Assembly (NCBI RefSeq): GCF_020524285.1
Contig: NZ_JAIVKX010000007.1
Span: 248,001 to 312,000 of the forward strand
DNA: 64,000 nucleotides
From: Alloyangia pacifica
Lineage (GTDB): Bacteria > Pseudomonadota > Alphaproteobacteria > Rhodobacterales > Rhodobacteraceae
Direction: 5' to 3'
Part shown: positions 10,248-18,620 of the stretch, in pieces
How positions within the stretch are numbered: position 1 is the first letter of the stretch
Layout: each line of letters starts with the position of its first letter
The notes under the pieces: generated by a model
Seen by the model: only the letters and a program-made list of their open reading frames with translations
Told to the model about the DNA's origin: nothing
Databases searched by the model: none
Position numbers and translations under genes: made by a program

Positions 10248-11291
10248 TCAGGCGGCGTCGCGCAGAAGATCCAGGAAGGCGCTGACGTCCGAGGGCTGCA
10301 GCGACCAGTCGCAGACCAGCCGCCCGGTGAGCAGCTCGGCATCGTTGCCTTCGAGATCGCCCGAGGGGTAGTAGACCGCCCCGGCCTCCAGCACCTTGCG
10401 GTGTGCCGCGCGCGGCATCTCGAAGAATATCATGTTGGCGTGGGTGTCATTGTGCACCGTCAGCCCCATCCCCTTCAGGCCTTGCATGAGCTGGTCACAG
10501 CGCGCGTTGGCCTTCTCCGCCAGCTCCTTCCAGAGATCGCCCTCGAGGTAGGCGTCCATCTGCGCCGCGAGGTAGCGGTGCTTGGAGAAGAGATGCGCGC
10601 CGCGCTTGCGGCGGTACTCGAATTCCTCGGCCCTGGCGGGATCGAAGATCACCACCGCCTCGACGCCCATCAGCCCGTTCTTCGTGCCGCCGAAGACGCA
10701 GATATCGACACCGGATTTCCAGCTCATCTCGGCCGGGGTGGAGCCGAGCTTCACCGCGGCATTGGCGAAGCGCGCGCCGTCGAGGTGCACGGGCAGGCCG
10801 TACTCACGGGCCACGGCGGTCAGCGCGCGCAGCTCTTCGAGGGTGTAGTAGTTGCCCTTCTCGGTGAGCTGGGTGATCGACACCGGGCCGCGCTTGGGGC
10901 CGTGCACGCCGCGGGTGCCCTCGCCCTCGAACGCCGTCCGCAGCGCCTCGGGGGTCATGCGGTCGCCACCCTTGACCAGCGTCAGCTTGGCGCCGCCGGA
11001 GTAGAACTCGGGCGCGTTGCACTCGTCCTCGTGGATATGGGCGACCGGCGAGCAGAACACCGTGCCATAGGGCGGGCAGAGCGTCGCCAGCGCCAGCGAG
11101 TTCGCCGCGGTGCCGGTGGGCACCAGGTAGACCGCCGCCTCGGGCGCCTCGAAGAGGGTGCGGATGCGATCGGCGACCTGTTGCGACAGCGCGTCCGACC
11201 CATAGCCCGAGGTGTGGCCCTCGTTGGCGCGGGCGATCGCCTCGAGCACCTGCGACGGGACGGGGCCGGAATTGTCGGAGGCAAAGAACAT
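10248..11291 (-). CDS. ltaE: Low-specificity L-threonine aldolase
   Basis: PLP enzyme that splits L-threonine or allo-threonine to glycine and acetaldehyde. 347 aa starting MFFASDNSGPVPSQVLEAI. Family motifs are PTGTAANSLAL, HIHEDECNAPEF, LDGARFANAAV and the PLP-lysine region CVFGGTKNGLMGVEAVV. The ATG at 11291 overlaps the upstream TGA by one base (TGATG), a sign of translational coupling. It is the last gene of a tight minus-strand run (mocR-like, ribF, ycgN-like, ltaE). The product could serve one-carbon and glycine supply; exact specificity cannot be read from sequence. Confidence 0.9.
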   Translation of the reverse strand: MFFASDNSGPVPSQVLEAIARANEGHTSGYGSDALSQQVADRIRTLFEAPEAAVYLVPTGTAANSLALATLCPPYGTVFCSPVAHIHEDECNAPEFYSGGAKLTLVKGGDRMTPEALRTAFEGEGTRGVHGPKRGPVSITQLTEKGNYYTLEELRALTAVAREYGLPVHLDGARFANAAVKLGSTPAEMSWKSGVDICVFGGTKNGLMGVEAVVIFDPARAEEFEYRRKRGAHLFSKHRYLAAQMDAYLEGDLWKELAEKANARCDQLMQGLKGMGLTVHNDTHANMIFFEMPRAAHRKVLEAGAVYYPSGDLEGNDAELLTGRLVCDWSLQPSDVSAFLDLLRDAA

Positions 11292-11761
11292 CAGGTGGGC
11301 TCCTCGATAATGTAGTCTTCCCAGTCGTCCTCGCCGACCTCGAACTCGGGCACGGTGCGGCCGCGCATCGACACGCCGGCGGCATGCACCGTCTCGGGAT
11401 CGCCCGAGATCAGCGGGTGCCAGTCGTAGAGCGGCTTGCCCTGCCACAGGAGGCGATAGGCGCAGGTCTCGGGCATCCAGTAGGCGTGCTCGTCGATGTT
11501 GTCGGGGCGCAGGACGATGCACTCCGGCACGAACTGGTGCCGGATCTCGTAGTTGGAGCAGAGGCAGGATTCGTCGTCGAGCAGGCGGCAGGACACGCAG
11601 GTCAGCGCGACCTCTCCGGTTTCCTCGTCCTCGAGCTTGTTCAGGCAGCACTTGCCGCAGCCGTCGCAGAGCGCCTCCCACTCCTTGTCATTGAGCTTGG
11701 TGAGCGGCTTCTTCTCCCAGAAGCGCGGGGCCAGCCCCTTGCGGTCGATGTGGTCGGTCAT
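11291..11761 (-). CDS. YcgN/UPF0260-family cysteine-cluster protein
   Basis: 156 aa protein of unknown function, with conserved cysteines CDGCGKCCLNKL (near residues 32-42), CVSCRLLDDESCLCSNY (near 55-69), PECIVLRP and ETCAYRLL. This arrangement matches the YcgN (UPF0260) family, thought to bind metal or an Fe-S cluster; that role is inference. The start ATG overlaps the ribF TGA by four bases (ATGA), and its own stop overlaps ltaE, so it is translated within the operon. The link to flavin and PLP genes is unexplained. Confidence 0.87.
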   Translation of the reverse strand: MTDHIDRKGLAPRFWEKKPLTKLNDKEWEALCDGCGKCCLNKLEDEETGEVALTCVSCRLLDDESCLCSNYEIRHQFVPECIVLRPDNIDEHAYWMPETCAYRLLWQGKPLYDWHPLISGDPETVHAAGVSMRGRTVPEFEVGEDDWEDYIIEEPT

Positions 11762-12690
11762 AGGGCGTCCAGAACGCGGCGGGCCTTGGCGCTGTCGCGG
11801 TCCATCTGCGCGACCAGCGCCTCGAGCCCGTCGAACTTCATCTCGGGGCGGAGGAACTCGACCAGCCCGACAGACAGCACGGCGCCGTAGAGATCGCCGG
11901 AGAAATCGAAAAGGTAGGTTTCAAGGTTGGCGCTGTTCTCGCCGAACATCGGGCGCACCCCCAGCGAGGCGACGCCGTGGTAGCTGCCCTTGCGCGGTCC
12001 GGACAGCACGTCCACCAGCACGGCGTAGACGCCGAAACGCGGCGGATGCAGCCCCTCGATGCTCATGTTGGCGGTGGGAAAGCCCAGGGTGCGGCCCAGC
12101 TGGTTGCCGCCGATCACCTCGCCCTCGATCCGGTGCCAGTGGCCGAGCTGCGCCTGCGCGGCGCGCGGATCGCCCTCGGTCAGCGCAAGGCGGATCGCGG
12201 TGGAGCTGATCTCGCGGCCCTCGGTGCCGAGCAGATCGGCCACGGTCACGCCAAAGCCCATCTCGGTGCCGAAGCGCTGCAGGTCCCGCACCGTGCCCTT
12301 GCGGCCCTTGCCGAAGCAGAAGTCGGCGCCGACCACCACGTGGCTCAGGCCAAGCCCATCCACCAGCACATCGCGGGCGAACTGCTCGGGGGTCAGCGCG
12401 GCGAGGGCCGCGTCGAAGGGAAGCTCGAAGAGCCGCTCGACGCCCAGCTTCTCGAGCCGCGAGGCGCGGGCCTTGGCGGACATCAGCCGGAACGGCGGGG
12501 CGTCGGGGGCGAAGAATTCACGCGGATGCGGCTCGAAGGTCAGCACGCCGAAAGGGGCACCGTTGCCCTTCTCCCGGGCCAGCTCGATCACCGCGCGATG
12601 ACCAATGTGCACGCCATCGAAATTGCCGATGGCGACGCTGGCGCCCCGGTCGCGAGGCTCGGTTGACTGGTAATCCCGGATGGTCCGCAT
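11758..12690 (-). CDS. ribF: Bifunctional riboflavin kinase/FAD synthetase
   Basis: Makes FMN from riboflavin and ATP, then FAD from FMN and ATP. 310 aa: the N-terminal adenylyltransferase domain has IGNFDGVHIGH (nucleotide-binding, near residues 22-32) and the EISSTAIRLAL motif; the C-terminal kinase domain has GRTLGFPTANM and GVYAVLVDV. Upstream, the mocR-like gene ends 11 nt away; downstream, the ycgN-like gene overlaps by 4 nt. No FMN riboswitch is visible. Confidence 0.95.
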   Translation of the reverse strand: MRTIRDYQSTEPRDRGASVAIGNFDGVHIGHRAVIELAREKGNGAPFGVLTFEPHPREFFAPDAPPFRLMSAKARASRLEKLGVERLFELPFDAALAALTPEQFARDVLVDGLGLSHVVVGADFCFGKGRKGTVRDLQRFGTEMGFGVTVADLLGTEGREISSTAIRLALTEGDPRAAQAQLGHWHRIEGEVIGGNQLGRTLGFPTANMSIEGLHPPRFGVYAVLVDVLSGPRKGSYHGVASLGVRPMFGENSANLETYLFDFSGDLYGAVLSVGLVEFLRPEMKFDGLEALVAQMDRDSAKARRVLDAL

Positions 12691-12701
12691 GGGGCAAAGC
12701 C

Positions 12702-14171
12702 CTAGCCCCGACTGCGGGGACGTGCAAGCGCCTGTGCAATGCGTTCCAACCCCTCCGCGATGCGCTCCGAGGGGATGGAACTGTAGCCGAGTCGGTAGAA
12801 ATTCCGCGGCCCGTCCCGGCGCTGGAAGAACGGCGCTCCGGGCTCGATCAGCACGCTGTCGTGCTGCAATTGGCTGGAAAGCGCGGCGGTATCGACGTGC
12901 GCTGGGGCGCGCATCCAGAAGGACGAACCGCCATGGGCGGCGACCCCCGCCACCTCGAGCCCGTTGCGGGCGATCTCCTGCTCCATCATCTGCCGCCGCT
13001 GCCCCAGCGCGCGGCCGATTCGCCGCACCAGGCTGTCGTAGTGACCCAGGCTCAGAAAATGGGCAGCGGTGCGCTGGATGTGTCCCGGCGGGTGGCGCAG
13101 CACCGAGGCGCGCAGGGCGCGGGCCTCGCGGATGAACGGCTCGGCGCCGACGAGATAGCCGAGCCGCAGCCCGGGAAAGAGCGACTTCGAGAAGCTGCCG
13201 ACATAGACCACCCGCCCGTCGCCATCGAGGCTCTTCAGCGCCGGGGTCGGGGGCTGCAGGTAGGCCATCTCGAACTCGTAGTCATCCTCGACGATCACCG
13301 CCTCGAGGGCGCGCGCCCGCTCGAGCAGCGCGTGGCGCCGCGCCAGCGGCAGGGTGGCGCCGCTGGGGCATTGGTGGCTGGGGGTGGTGAAGATCACGTC
13401 GGTGCCCTCGGGCACGGCCTCGGGCGGCAGGCCCTGGGCGTCGACGCCGACGGCCGAGAGCCCGCAGCCGGTCTGGCCGAGCAGCACGCGCAGCGCCGGG
13501 TAGCAGGGATCCTCCACCGCCGCCCGCCGGTCCGGCGAGAGCAGGATCTGGCTCGCCAGCCAGAGCGCATTCTGCGCGCCGAGGGTGATCAGGATCTCCT
13601 CGGGCCGGGCCTGGATGCCGCGCCGGGGCAGGGTCTGGCGGGCGAGGAACTCGACCAGTTGCGGGTCGTCCCGGTCGTAGTAGTCCTGCGTCAGCGCGCC
13701 GAAGTCCCGCGCCCCCAGCGCCTGCACCGCGCAGAGCCGCCAGTTGGCATGGTCGAAGAGCTTCGGATCGGCCTGCCCGTAGATGAAGGGATAGCGATAG
13801 CTGGCCCAGTCGGCAGGCCGCTCGGGCACCGCGCCCGCCGCGAAGCGCCGCCCCATGGCGCGCTGCCAGTCGACCCGCTCGGTCCGCGGCGTCTCGGGAA
13901 AGTCCGGCGGCTCCGGCGCGCCTTCGGAAATGTAGTAGCCCGAGCGGTCGCGCGCGGTCAGGTAGTCCGAGGCCTGCAGCTCGGTATAGGCCAGCGAGAC
14001 GGTGATCCGGCTGACCCCGAGATGCGCCGCCAGCCGCCGGGTCGAGGGCATCTTCTCGCCGCGGCGAAACCGGCCCGAGAGCACGCCCTCGGCCACCATC
14101 TGCTGGATCCGTGCCTGCAGCGTGCCCTGTTCGCCGGGGCGCAGGAAGAAGGTCTCGACCGGGATTGCCAT
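12702..14171 (-). CDS. MocR/PdxR-like GntR regulator with aminotransferase domain
   Basis: 489 aa chimeric transcription factor. Residues about 15-85 form a GntR winged helix (QMVAEGVLSGRFRRGEKMPSTRRLAAHLGVSRITVSLAYTEL, in parts); the rest is a class I aminotransferase fold with the PLP Lys in GSFSKSLFPGLRLGYLVG near residue 320. In this family PLP acts as effector ligand. It heads the run ribF, ycgN-like, ltaE; the PLP-binding YggS gene lies just upstream on the same strand. Target genes cannot be told from sequence; autoregulation or control of the downstream operon is a reasonable guess. Confidence 0.88.
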   Translation of the reverse strand: MAIPVETFFLRPGEQGTLQARIQQMVAEGVLSGRFRRGEKMPSTRRLAAHLGVSRITVSLAYTELQASDYLTARDRSGYYISEGAPEPPDFPETPRTERVDWQRAMGRRFAAGAVPERPADWASYRYPFIYGQADPKLFDHANWRLCAVQALGARDFGALTQDYYDRDDPQLVEFLARQTLPRRGIQARPEEILITLGAQNALWLASQILLSPDRRAAVEDPCYPALRVLLGQTGCGLSAVGVDAQGLPPEAVPEGTDVIFTTPSHQCPSGATLPLARRHALLERARALEAVIVEDDYEFEMAYLQPPTPALKSLDGDGRVVYVGSFSKSLFPGLRLGYLVGAEPFIREARALRASVLRHPPGHIQRTAAHFLSLGHYDSLVRRIGRALGQRRQMMEQEIARNGLEVAGVAAHGGSSFWMRAPAHVDTAALSSQLQHDSVLIEPGAPFFQRRDGPRNFYRLGYSSIPSERIAEGLERIAQALARPRSRG

Positions 14172-14292
14172 CGGGGCACTCTATCGCGCGCGTGGAAGAG
14201 GGGAAGGGGGCGCGGCCCAACCGATGCTTGCTGCGCCGACCGTGACTATCGCGGCCCCTCGGGAACCTTGGGAGGCAAATATTGAGGTGGCA

Positions 14293-14391
14293 GGGGCGCT
14301 GCCCCCTCGGCGCTGCGCGCCTCACCCCCGGGATATTGTCGTCTAGACGAAGGCGCGGCGCGCGCGGTTTCTTCTAGGTCCAAATATCCCC
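14293..14391. repeat. Modular palindromic repeat, copy 3 (two inverted arms)
   Basis: Hairpin GGGGC-GCT-GCCCC (14293-14305), then a GGCGC/GCGCC hairpin, then arm GGGATATTGTCGTCTAGACG facing arm TTTCTTCTAGGTCCAAATAT. It lies in the gap between yggS (ends 14440) and the mocR-like gene (starts 14171). Its outer half is almost the reverse complement of copy 6. Confidence 0.75.
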
Positions 14392-14439
14392 GCCGGAGGC
14401 AGGCCAACCGGTGCTGCGCACGCAGCGCCGGGCACGGGT

Positions 14440-15093
14440 TCAGCCGTAGTCGCGCTCGCCGAAGATCGCCGAGCCGACCCGCACATGCGTGGCGCCGAAG
14501 GCGATGGCCTGCTCGAAGTCGGAGCTCATGCCCATCGACAGCCCGTCCAGCCCGTTGCGCTCGGCGATCTTCGCCAGCAGGGCGAAATGCAGGCTGGGGG
14601 TCTCGTCCACCGGCGGGATGCACATCAGGCCCTTGAGCGGCAGATCGAGATCGCGCACCTCCTTGATGAAGGCGTCGGCCTCGGCGGGCAGGATGCCGGC
14701 CTTCTGCTCTTCCTCGCCGGTGTTCACCTGCACGAAGAGATCGGGGCAGGCGCCCAGTTCCTGCGCCAGCCGCGCGAGCGTGGTGGCGAGCTTGGGGCGG
14801 TCGACCGAATGGATGGCCGAGAAGAGCTGCATCGCCTGCCGGGCCTTGTTGCTCTGCAGCGGGCCGATGAGATGCACCTTCGCGTCGGGGAAGCGCTCCT
14901 GGAAGGCCGGCCATTTGCCGGCGGCCTCCTGCACCTTGTTCTCGCCGAAGAGCCGGTGGCCTTCCTCCAGCACCGCCTCGACGCGCTCGTTCGGCTGCAC
15001 CTTGCTGACCGCGATCAGCTGCGCCGAGCCGGGCGCGCGGCCCGCCTGCTTCTCGGCCTTGGCGATGCGCTCCTTGATGTCGTTCAGTCCCAT
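14440..15093 (-). CDS. YggS/PROSC-family PLP-homeostasis protein
   Basis: 217 aa fold-type III PLP-binding protein (PLPBP family), which buffers PLP; no enzymatic activity is known. It begins MGLNDIKERIAKAEKQAG. The PLP lysine is in LIAVSKVQP near residue 36, followed by FGENKVQEA, HLIGPLQSNKA and C-terminal GMSSDFEQAIAFGATHVRVGSAIFG. The ATG at 15093 overlaps the end of the upstream sulfotransferase gene by 10 nt. The product is certain to family level. Confidence 0.92.
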   Translation of the reverse strand: MGLNDIKERIAKAEKQAGRAPGSAQLIAVSKVQPNERVEAVLEEGHRLFGENKVQEAAGKWPAFQERFPDAKVHLIGPLQSNKARQAMQLFSAIHSVDRPKLATTLARLAQELGACPDLFVQVNTGEEEQKAGILPAEADAFIKEVRDLDLPLKGLMCIPPVDETPSLHFALLAKIAERNGLDGLSMGMSSDFEQAIAFGATHVRVGSAIFGERDYG

Positions 15094-16550
15094 GGTTCCT
15101 CTCCCCAGGCCTCGATGAAAGGCGCCAGTTCGGTTTCGTATTTCTTCCAGGCCTGCGCCGAGCCGCGGTAGATCGGCTGGCGCGCCTGGCTGACGCTGAG
15201 CGTCTTCACCGCGCCCTGCGCCGCCTGCGTGTCGAGGCAGGCGGGATCCCACGCCAGCCCCGCCGCGGCGATGAGCGCGCGGGCCTGGGGCTCGGGGTCG
15301 GCGACCAGATCCTCGTAGCGGATCTCGTGGAGGCGACCGGGCAGGGCCTCTTTCCAATGCGCCACGTTGGCGCGGAAGCGCTTGATGGCGGTGGCGATCT
15401 CCGCGAGGTCGGTGGCGTAGCGGTGGGTGCCGAGCACGAAGTGGTTCTTGTAGATCGACAGGGCGATGTCGCGCGGATCGCGGTGCACCACGATGATCTT
15501 CGCGCCGGGCAGCGCATGGTCCAGCAGGCCGAAGATCAGGTGGCAGAGGATCGACTTGTCGGTGATCGCCCCGGTGCTGCGCCCGGTGTCGCGCGCCGCA
15601 AGGCGCATGTAGTGCGCGGCAAAGGCGGCGATGCGCTCCGGCGGTTCCTGCGCAATGGGGCGCATCAGCTCGCCCGCGCCGAAATAGCCGTAGGCGAGCT
15701 TCAGCGCGTGGCCCAGCTCGCCGCCCGCCGAAACCTCGGGGTGGGCGCCGAGAATGCGCTCGACCAGCGTGGTGCCGGAGCGCGGCATGCCGGTGACGAA
15801 GATCGGGCGCAGGGCGGGGGCGCTTTCGGACGCGGGGGCGAGGCCGTCCTGCGCCCGTCGCACGGCGGCAAACTCGCGCGCCTGCGCGGCGCTGTCGAAG
15901 GGCGCGGCCTTGCGCTGCAGCGCGTTGGCGCGGGTGAGATAGGGGAAGACCCTGGCGGTCTGACCGGTCTCCTCCATCGCCTTGGCCAGCGCGAATCCCA
16001 GGTGCATCCGCTGCCGGTCCGACAGGTCGCGCTTGGCCCAGAGCGTCTCCATGGCGCGCAGCAGAGGATCTCCGGCGGCCAGCTTCTTGGTGGCGAGGAA
16101 GATGCGGTAGAGCTCGGTTTCGCCCGGGTGGCGCTTGATCAGCGCGCGGAACAGCTTTTCCGCCTCGTCGAAGCGGCCCAGAAGCTGCAGGTAATGGGCC
16201 TTGTCGGCGCGCGGCTTGATCGCCTTCGGCTCCGCCGCGATCTGCCGGTCGAGCGCGGCCAGCGCGTCCTCGGGGCGGTCCAGTGCGCGGTAGCGTTCGA
16301 TGGCGGTGGCGGTGACCTGCGGCTGGCCGGGAGCGAGTGCCACGGCGCGGTCGAGGTAGCGCAGGCAGGCTTCGCGGTCGCCCTGCTCGTAGCAGATCTG
16401 CGCAAGTTGGAAGGCGAGGTCGCCGCGGGTCGGCTCCGAGGGAAGCACCTGCTCCAGCACGGCGCGGGCCTCGCCGAGCCGGCCCTTGGCAAGGGCGGGG
16501 CGGACCTTTTCGAGCAGGCTGGCCTTGCGCGCGGCCGAGAGTGGCAGCAT
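15084..16550 (-). CDS. TPR-containing sulfotransferase family protein
   Basis: 488 aa. Residues about 1-230 are helical TPR-like repeats; the C-terminal half is a PAPS-dependent sulfotransferase with the 5'-phosphosulfate loop FVTGMPRSGTTLVERILGAHP (near residue 270) and the 3'-phosphate motif IVVHRDPRDIALSIYKNHF. There is no signal peptide, so it is probably cytoplasmic. Acceptors in this bacterial family are mostly unknown; a surface glycan or protein tyrosine are options. Its stop overlaps yggS by 10 nt, so the two are probably coupled. Confidence 0.83.
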   Translation of the reverse strand: MLPLSAARKASLLEKVRPALAKGRLGEARAVLEQVLPSEPTRGDLAFQLAQICYEQGDREACLRYLDRAVALAPGQPQVTATAIERYRALDRPEDALAALDRQIAAEPKAIKPRADKAHYLQLLGRFDEAEKLFRALIKRHPGETELYRIFLATKKLAAGDPLLRAMETLWAKRDLSDRQRMHLGFALAKAMEETGQTARVFPYLTRANALQRKAAPFDSAAQAREFAAVRRAQDGLAPASESAPALRPIFVTGMPRSGTTLVERILGAHPEVSAGGELGHALKLAYGYFGAGELMRPIAQEPPERIAAFAAHYMRLAARDTGRSTGAITDKSILCHLIFGLLDHALPGAKIIVVHRDPRDIALSIYKNHFVLGTHRYATDLAEIATAIKRFRANVAHWKEALPGRLHEIRYEDLVADPEPQARALIAAAGLAWDPACLDTQAAQGAVKTLSVSQARQPIYRGSAQAWKKYETELAPFIEAWGEEPWD

Positions 16551-16631
16551 GGGGATCCCTCGTCGTTCGTCCGGGCCGGTGCCCGGCGGTGATCTTGCGG
16601 GACCGTTCTGCCCGTTGAGCGCGCAAAAGAA

Positions 16632-16655
16632 AAGAGCGGGCCGAAGCCCGCTCTT
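16632..16655 (-). terminator. Intrinsic terminator of the porin gene
   Basis: AAGAGCGGGC-CGAA-GCCCGCTCTT, a perfect 10-bp stem. On the minus strand it is followed by TTTCTTTTG. It lies 27 nt past the porin stop codon. Confidence 0.88.
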
Positions 16656-16682
16656 CCCTTATCTGACTAATCTCAGGTGAGA

Positions 16683-17714
16683 TTAGAAGGACATTGCCAG
16701 GCCGAGCGAGTAGGTGTCGTCGTCCGAGCCGTCAGCGAATTCGCTGTAGCCGTAGCCGGCCTGAGCAACGAGACCGCCGCCGAGGTCGTAGTTCACGGCC
16801 AGGCCGTAGCCCGACTGGGTCTCGCCGTCGAAGTCGTACTCACCGTAGTTGATGCCGAGCGACAGAGCGTTCACGGAGTAGCCGAAGCCCACACCCCAGT
16901 GCTCGCCGTCGGACAGGTCGTAGTCTGCTTCAACGCTGTCTTCGATGTTGATGTCGCTGTAGGTCGCGCCGACTTCGAAGCCGCCTGCGAAGCCAACGGT
17001 CACGCCGAGGCCCCAGACTTCCGCGAACTCGTCGAGGGTGATGTAGCCGAGGCCGGCGTTCAGGTCGAGGCCCGACATCTCGGTCGAGTAAGCCACACCT
17101 GCGGACCATGCGGTTTCGCCGGTGTCAGCATAGTACTCTGCGGGATCGGTGTCGGTGGCCGGGGTACGGATCACGTCTTCCGGCTTGGAGCCGTTTGCGA
17201 TCTGCATGGCCGACGCGGAGAAGGTGAAGCCTTCGAACGCGTAGTCGAAACGAGCCTGCTGGCCGTCTGCACCGTTCAGGGTGCCGCCATCGTAGTCGCC
17301 GCCGGCGTTGAAGCCTGCGTGGATGGTTTCGTCGTCGGCCATCGAGCCTGCGCCGCCGAGGTTCATCTCGGGAACCACTTTGTCGTAGGACGAGTCGGTG
17401 TCACCCATGGTGAAGGTCGCGCCGCCGTAGGACACGAACAGAGCTTCGCCGCCCTGGGTCCAGGGGTCGGAGAACGACTTCTGGGATTCGTCGAGGTCGA
17501 TGTTCGCACCGAAGACCAGGCCGTTGTCGGCTTCGCCGGACATGGTGAAGGTCAGGTCGATGTCGGTGAAGAACTGAACTTCGTCGTTGCCGACGTCAAA
17601 GCTTTCGCCCGGGTTGTAGACGCCCATTTCGGCGTAGCCCGACAGCGTGACTTCTGCCGCGGCGACGCCTGCGGTTGCAACCAGCGCGGTGGAAGCAAAC
17701 AGAATCTTTTTCAT
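16683..17714 (-). CDS. Outer-membrane porin (Rhodobacter type)
   Basis: General diffusion porin, 343 aa, with signal peptide MKKILFASTALVATAGVAAA and mature start EVTLSGYAEMGVY. The acidic mature chain with alternating polar and aromatic residues (LNAGLGYITL, GLGVTVGFAGGFEVGATYSD) and a terminal Phe (SLGLAMSF, BamA signal) is typical of the 16-strand Rhodobacter porins. The ATG at 17714 is preceded by GAGGGAAACA. An upstream in-frame ATG at 17858 would destroy the signal peptide. Codon choice is less GC3-biased than in neighbours, as expected for a highly expressed gene. Confidence 0.9.
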   Translation of the reverse strand: MKKILFASTALVATAGVAAAEVTLSGYAEMGVYNPGESFDVGNDEVQFFTDIDLTFTMSGEADNGLVFGANIDLDESQKSFSDPWTQGGEALFVSYGGATFTMGDTDSSYDKVVPEMNLGGAGSMADDETIHAGFNAGGDYDGGTLNGADGQQARFDYAFEGFTFSASAMQIANGSKPEDVIRTPATDTDPAEYYADTGETAWSAGVAYSTEMSGLDLNAGLGYITLDEFAEVWGLGVTVGFAGGFEVGATYSDINIEDSVEADYDLSDGEHWGVGFGYSVNALSLGINYGEYDFDGETQSGYGLAVNYDLGGGLVAQAGYGYSEFADGSDDDTYSLGLAMSF

Positions 17715-18017
17715 TGTTTCCCTCATGTGTTCTAAGGCACGTACCAATCCGGGTAGCCCGGCCTTGATGGCCACTTCTATGCGCTTGGCCCGGTCGATCT
17801 GGCAACCCGTCGCTGGGGCAGGCGTCCACGAAGCGAACCAGTGATGCCCAATTGCCACAAATATATCACGGTCCTGAAACGCGTCCGGAGAGGGCTCCGC
17901 GGCGGCGTGCCGACCGCGCCCGGCGCGGGCCGGAAGCCTTGGATTGACGGCTTGTGATACGCGGTGCCGCCGAGTATGCAGGGGGCAAAGAAGCGGACGG
18001 GCAGGAGCTTAGGTTTC
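17715..18017. promoter_or_regulatory. Divergent intergenic region porin / DUF3576 gene
   Basis: 303 nt without a gene. An AT-rich patch AAATATATCAC at 17859-17869 stands out in GC-rich surroundings and could supply the -10 of the porin promoter (minus strand), leaving a 5' leader of about 140 nt. No convincing -35 was found, and no promoter can be assigned for the plus-strand lipoprotein. Confidence 0.35.
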
Positions 18018-18515
18018 ATGGAATATAAGCGGTTTGCAAATGGCTGCGCCCTGGTTGTGGTTGCGCTGGGTCTGGCTGCCTGCAGCCAGGGTGACACGCG
18101 TCAGCCGGTGCAGACGCGGTCTGCCGACGAGATCATGGAAGCCGACGTCTACAAGGGCCGCGGCGCCCCCGACTCGACGATCTGGGACATTTTCAAGGCG
18201 CGTCCCGACGCGGGCCAGGTCGGCGCGGTGAACAAGTACATCTGGAGCGCTTCGCTGCAGGTGCTCGACTTCCTGCCGGTGGAAAGCGTCGATCCCTTCA
18301 CCGGGGTGATCACCACCGGCTACGGCACGCCTCCGGGCGGCGGCACCGCCTATCGCGCCACGATTCTCGTGTCCGACCCGGCGCTGGACGCGCGCTCGCT
18401 GAACGTCGCGCTGACGACCCGCTCGGGTCCGGCCAGCGCCTCGGCGGTACATGCGGTCGAGGATGCCATCCTGACCCGGGCGCGGCAGCTGCGGGCGATC
18501 GACAGCAAGATCTGA
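18018..18515 (+). CDS. DUF3576-domain lipoprotein
   Basis: 165 aa from the ATG at 18018 (AGGAG 10 nt upstream). The signal has lipobox LGLAACSQ with Cys near residue 20, so it is an envelope lipoprotein. The mature part (SADEIMEADVYKGRGAPDSTIWDIF, VNKYIWSASLQVLDFLPVESVDPFTGVITTGYG, in parts) matches DUF3576, an alphaproteobacterial family of unknown function. An earlier in-frame ATG at 17964 gives a less natural signal sequence. A strong bidirectional terminator follows. Confidence 0.82.
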   Translation: MEYKRFANGCALVVVALGLAACSQGDTRQPVQTRSADEIMEADVYKGRGAPDSTIWDIFKARPDAGQVGAVNKYIWSASLQVLDFLPVESVDPFTGVITTGYGTPPGGGTAYRATILVSDPALDARSLNVALTTRSGPASASAVHAVEDAILTRARQLRAIDSKI

Positions 18516-18552
18516 TCAAGATGCGACCGCGGCAGCCCGGCCGCGGGGAACA

Positions 18553-18586
18553 GCAAAAGGCCCGGACATCTGTCCGGGCCTTTTGC
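18553..18586. terminator. Bidirectional intrinsic terminator
   Basis: GCAAAAGGCCCGGACA / TGTCCGGGCCTTTTGC, a perfect 16-bp stem with a 2-nt loop. It gives TTTTG on the plus strand (end of the DUF3576 gene) and on the minus strand (end of the glycosyltransferase gene). Confidence 0.92.
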
Positions 18587-18620
18587 GTGTTGCGGGCAGG
18601 GTAGGGCGGGTCTGGCCGTC

